From contig NC_063265.1 in NCBI RefSeq assembly GCF_019578655.1, positions 6,048,501 through 6,112,500 of the forward strand: a stretch of DNA of 64,000 nt. The letters are read 5' to 3'. Origin of the DNA: Ricinus communis (taxonomy: Eukaryota; Streptophyta; Magnoliopsida; Malpighiales; Euphorbiaceae). The notes under the pieces were generated by a model that was not told the origin of the DNA, did no database searches, and saw only the letters and a list, made by a program, of their open reading frames with translations. Made by a program: the position numbers and the translations under genes. Positions 61,371 to 64,000 of the stretch are shown here, piece by piece; within the stretch, counting starts at the first letter, position 1, and each line of letters opens with the position of its first letter.

Positions 61371-63689
61371 TGGAGATAAAAATACAATGATGAGGTGCAA
61401 GCTCAACATAACTGTAAATGCATATCTAATTTTCCTTTATTTGATAACTTAAAAGAAAACAATCTCTTTATTCAATTTTGTTGTTTGAAAGGAATTTAAA
61501 CTGAAACCAGACGAGCATTCCGATTTCTTTTCGGCTTTAAATATTTAGGAGTGAAACTCCCTGTCCTTGACTTCTTTTCTTTCCTCTTTTTCAGACACTC
61601 GACCAACACTTTTCTTTTTATGCATATTTCACCCCTGCTAAAAAGATTATTTATTCTATTTTCCGCTTTTTCACCATTTTAAATTATAAATTCTGATTCT
61701 ATTTTACATTTTAAAAATATTTTGATATATAAACTTACTTTAATAGAGATTATATTAATGTATAATTCTTATATTTATGGTATAATTAATTAATAAGTTA
61801 TTTTTCTAGTTAGATTAATAAATTATTTTTTTAAGATGATCTGTTTTATCAACCTTAGTAATTAGCTTCTACACATGAACCAAAATCCAAGTATAATAAA
61901 ACAAAAAGATATTAATGGTAAATCCCTAAGTTAAGATGTTGATATTGAAGTACGAAATAGACAAGAAGAAATCAAAAGCAGCAGCATAGCATGACATAAC
62001 AAAAACAAGTGAGAAAAGGAGACTTATTTGTAGTTCAGACATCTCAAGTACTTTTTTTTAGATTATTCTCTTTAATAATTATAAGTTTTTTTAATTAAAT
62101 TATAGAATATTAATTATCCAATAAGAAAATTATTAATTCATTAAAACTGATTAATTAATAATATTAAATATCAAATATAAAAGACCTAATTGTATCTAAA
62201 TATGTATTAGATTTTTGAAATCATGCTTGCCATAAATTAGTGGTTCATAAATCTGGCAACTCACGTATATTAGTAAAAGGAAATTGCGAATAAATAATAT
62301 GATAAACGCTTATAAATGTTTATCTGTCCAATTTGCAACTATTTTTTTTTTTAATTTTAATAATATTTATTTTAAAATGTTTAATAAAAAAATTAAAAAA
62401 GAAATGATGTTTTAAACTATTCCAAATTTGGCACGTGATGTTTTTACATCTTCTTTATCATTAAATTTGAAGCGGAATTGACTTTTAATTATCAACAGGA
62501 AAAAGAATTATTAATAGTTTCGTCGTATACGGTCAGTTTGATTTGTCTTAATCCAACTTACCACTTGGAATGGAAGCCCTCAACTTGGACATGACTGAAA
62601 AATTAGATAATTTAACTCTTTTTTATTTAGAAAAAAAAGGGTAACAAATATTATTATTACAAAAACAACAAAAAAATTAGTCAATAAAGTTATAAGAAAA
62701 ATTGAGGTTAAAGTGGAAAAAGAAAGAAGAAATAGGCATTGTAAGTTTTGGCTTTTGAGGTTGAGTGTATAGCTGAAGTACAATTGCGTCCAATCTGAAG
62801 AAATGTGAAATAACATTGTCATTTGTTAAGTACGTTGATTTAGTAGGACAATAGAAGGGTGTGTGATTATTCTCAATAATTTATATATAAAAAGATTGAT
62901 AATACAATATAATTTCAATTTTAAATCTAAAACCATTTGAAATGATAAATTTATAGATGTATTCTATTCTGACAGTAAATATATATCTCGATTGAGGTGA
63001 ATTCTTATGCCTTTGTTATAAGGGTTCTTAGTGAATCTCCTTATGTGTTTTTATTGAGGGGTAATGTATTAAAGGAGCTAATCCTTTCTCTTCAAAAGTA
63101 TAAAACACATCTAATTTTTTTTATTGTTAATTATATTAAATATTTTTAAGTTACTGATAAATAACTTTTCATTTTAAACTTTTCAAAAATATTTTTATTA
63201 ATTATATTATAAATAAAATATAAATCATTTAAATTGTTTTAGTTTTTAGCAATTATAATTTCTTAAAATTTTCTTCATAAATATTTTTACTTTTGCCTGA
63301 GAAGTTTGTCACAATACTCTTTTATGGAACTTGAATTTTCTTTTATGAATATATTTTAAAATTCAATAGGTCTTGAAACTTTATTACTGAAAATTTTCTT
63401 ATTGATGTTTTTAAAATAGATGTTTCAGCGAAAGTAGATGAAATTATATAGCTTTTGCAAATAGTTGGTGGTTGAGTGAGCCTTTTCTTCATATTGAAAA
63501 TTATCATTATAGTTAGTAGGTGATAGTTGATGGCTGATAAATTAATCGTCAGTTTTAAAGAGAGTCGCTATAAACAGTTACTAAAGCCCTCCAAATAGGG
63601 GCCTCGTAATATTTTAAGTATTCTAATATAAAATTAATTTCTTTTGATTTATGTGGATCTAAAGAATTTTATTCATAATATGTAAACAC

Positions 63690-64000
63690 ACAGTATACAA
63701 TAATAACTATCTATAGTGATACTCTATATAAAAATAATCTCTATACAGTAATAAAAAAATTATGGTCCCGATTTAGTTTAGTTATAAATAGAAATAAATT
63801 CTCTATTATAATAAGATATAAATTTTTTAAGTCCCGTCTTAAGAAAATATTCCTCTATATAATAATACAGTAAAACCTCTCTATAGTAATATTTATGTAG
63901 GAATAATTTTTACATAGTGATAAAAAAATTACAGTCTCAATTTGGACCAGTTATAAATAAGAATAAATTTTTTATTGTAGTAAGTTATAAATTTTTTAAG
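63690..64000. mobile_element. MITE-like sequence at the window edge (Emigrant/pogo-like end)
   Basis: CAGTAAAACCTCTCTATA at 63868, preceded by TA, resembles the terminal repeat of TA-inserting Emigrant/pogo-type MITEs as I remember it. The block after it (CTATAGTAATA ... AATAAAAAAATTA-like ... TTATAAATTTTTTAAG) repeats the preceding block at about 63710-63835 in direct orientation. The element runs off the window. Confidence 0.45.

Larger units (their letters stand above)
57382..64000. other. AT-rich gene-free spacer with repeats
   Basis: No gene, RNA gene or complete transposon is supported over 6.6 kb. Repeats listed separately: three dispersed copies between 58430 and 60310, a loose tandem series at 60755-61370, and a MITE-like direct duplication at the right edge. 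Confidence 0.6.

Overview
The window is nuclear DNA of a eudicot plant, probably a rosid. The genes are split by many short AT-rich introns, the spacers are very AT-rich, and all eight genes belong to typical plant families. The PDX1 protein resembles the Hevea form, so Malpighiales/Euphorbiaceae is possible, but I cannot fix the species from sequence alone. There are no bacterial operons, CRISPR arrays, rRNA genes or tRNA genes that I can support.

Layout, left to right: (1) 338-5251 +, a two-pass membrane RING E3 ligase of the ABERRANT POLLEN DEVELOPMENT (APD) family; (2) 5.3-10.8 kb, an AT-rich spacer with a 1.3-kb giant hairpin element and a diverged 241-bp tandem repeat; (3) 10846-11775 +, the intronless vitamin B6 enzyme PDX1; (4) 13921-14673 -, a plastid rhodanese-like protein (STR10 type); (5) 16222-34991 +, the 27-exon symplekin/ESP4 gene of the mRNA 3'-end processing complex, whose intron 19 is swollen to about 7.2 kb by a Helitron-like element and a complete but dead Ty1/copia element; (6) 35.37-36.25 kb, a decayed duplicate of the end of the next gene; (7) 39871-43548 -, an FCP1/SCP-like HAD phosphatase; (8) 45906-50120 +, a type II DnaJ/HSP40 with a tandem copy of its tail downstream; (9) 52012-54686 +, an Alfin-like PHD histone reader; (10) 55985-57321 +, a MYB-CC (PHR1-like) transcription factor; (11) 57.3-64 kb, an AT-rich spacer with repeats and no gene.

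The genes do not form one pathway; each is an independent transcription unit. However, the set APD, PDX1, ESP4, DnaJ recalls the Arabidopsis chromosome 5 block AT5G01390 (DnaJ), AT5G01400 (ESP4), AT5G01410 (PDX1.3), AT5G01450 (APD2), so this looks like a conserved microsyntenic block. I see no clearly new biological system. The most unusual structures are the giant palindrome, the retrotransposon with non-TG/CA ends lying antisense in an essential RNA-processing gene, and two partial duplications of gene 3' ends. Exon coordinates below were assigned by eye from splice sites, reading-frame continuity and remembered family sequences; every model closes in frame.
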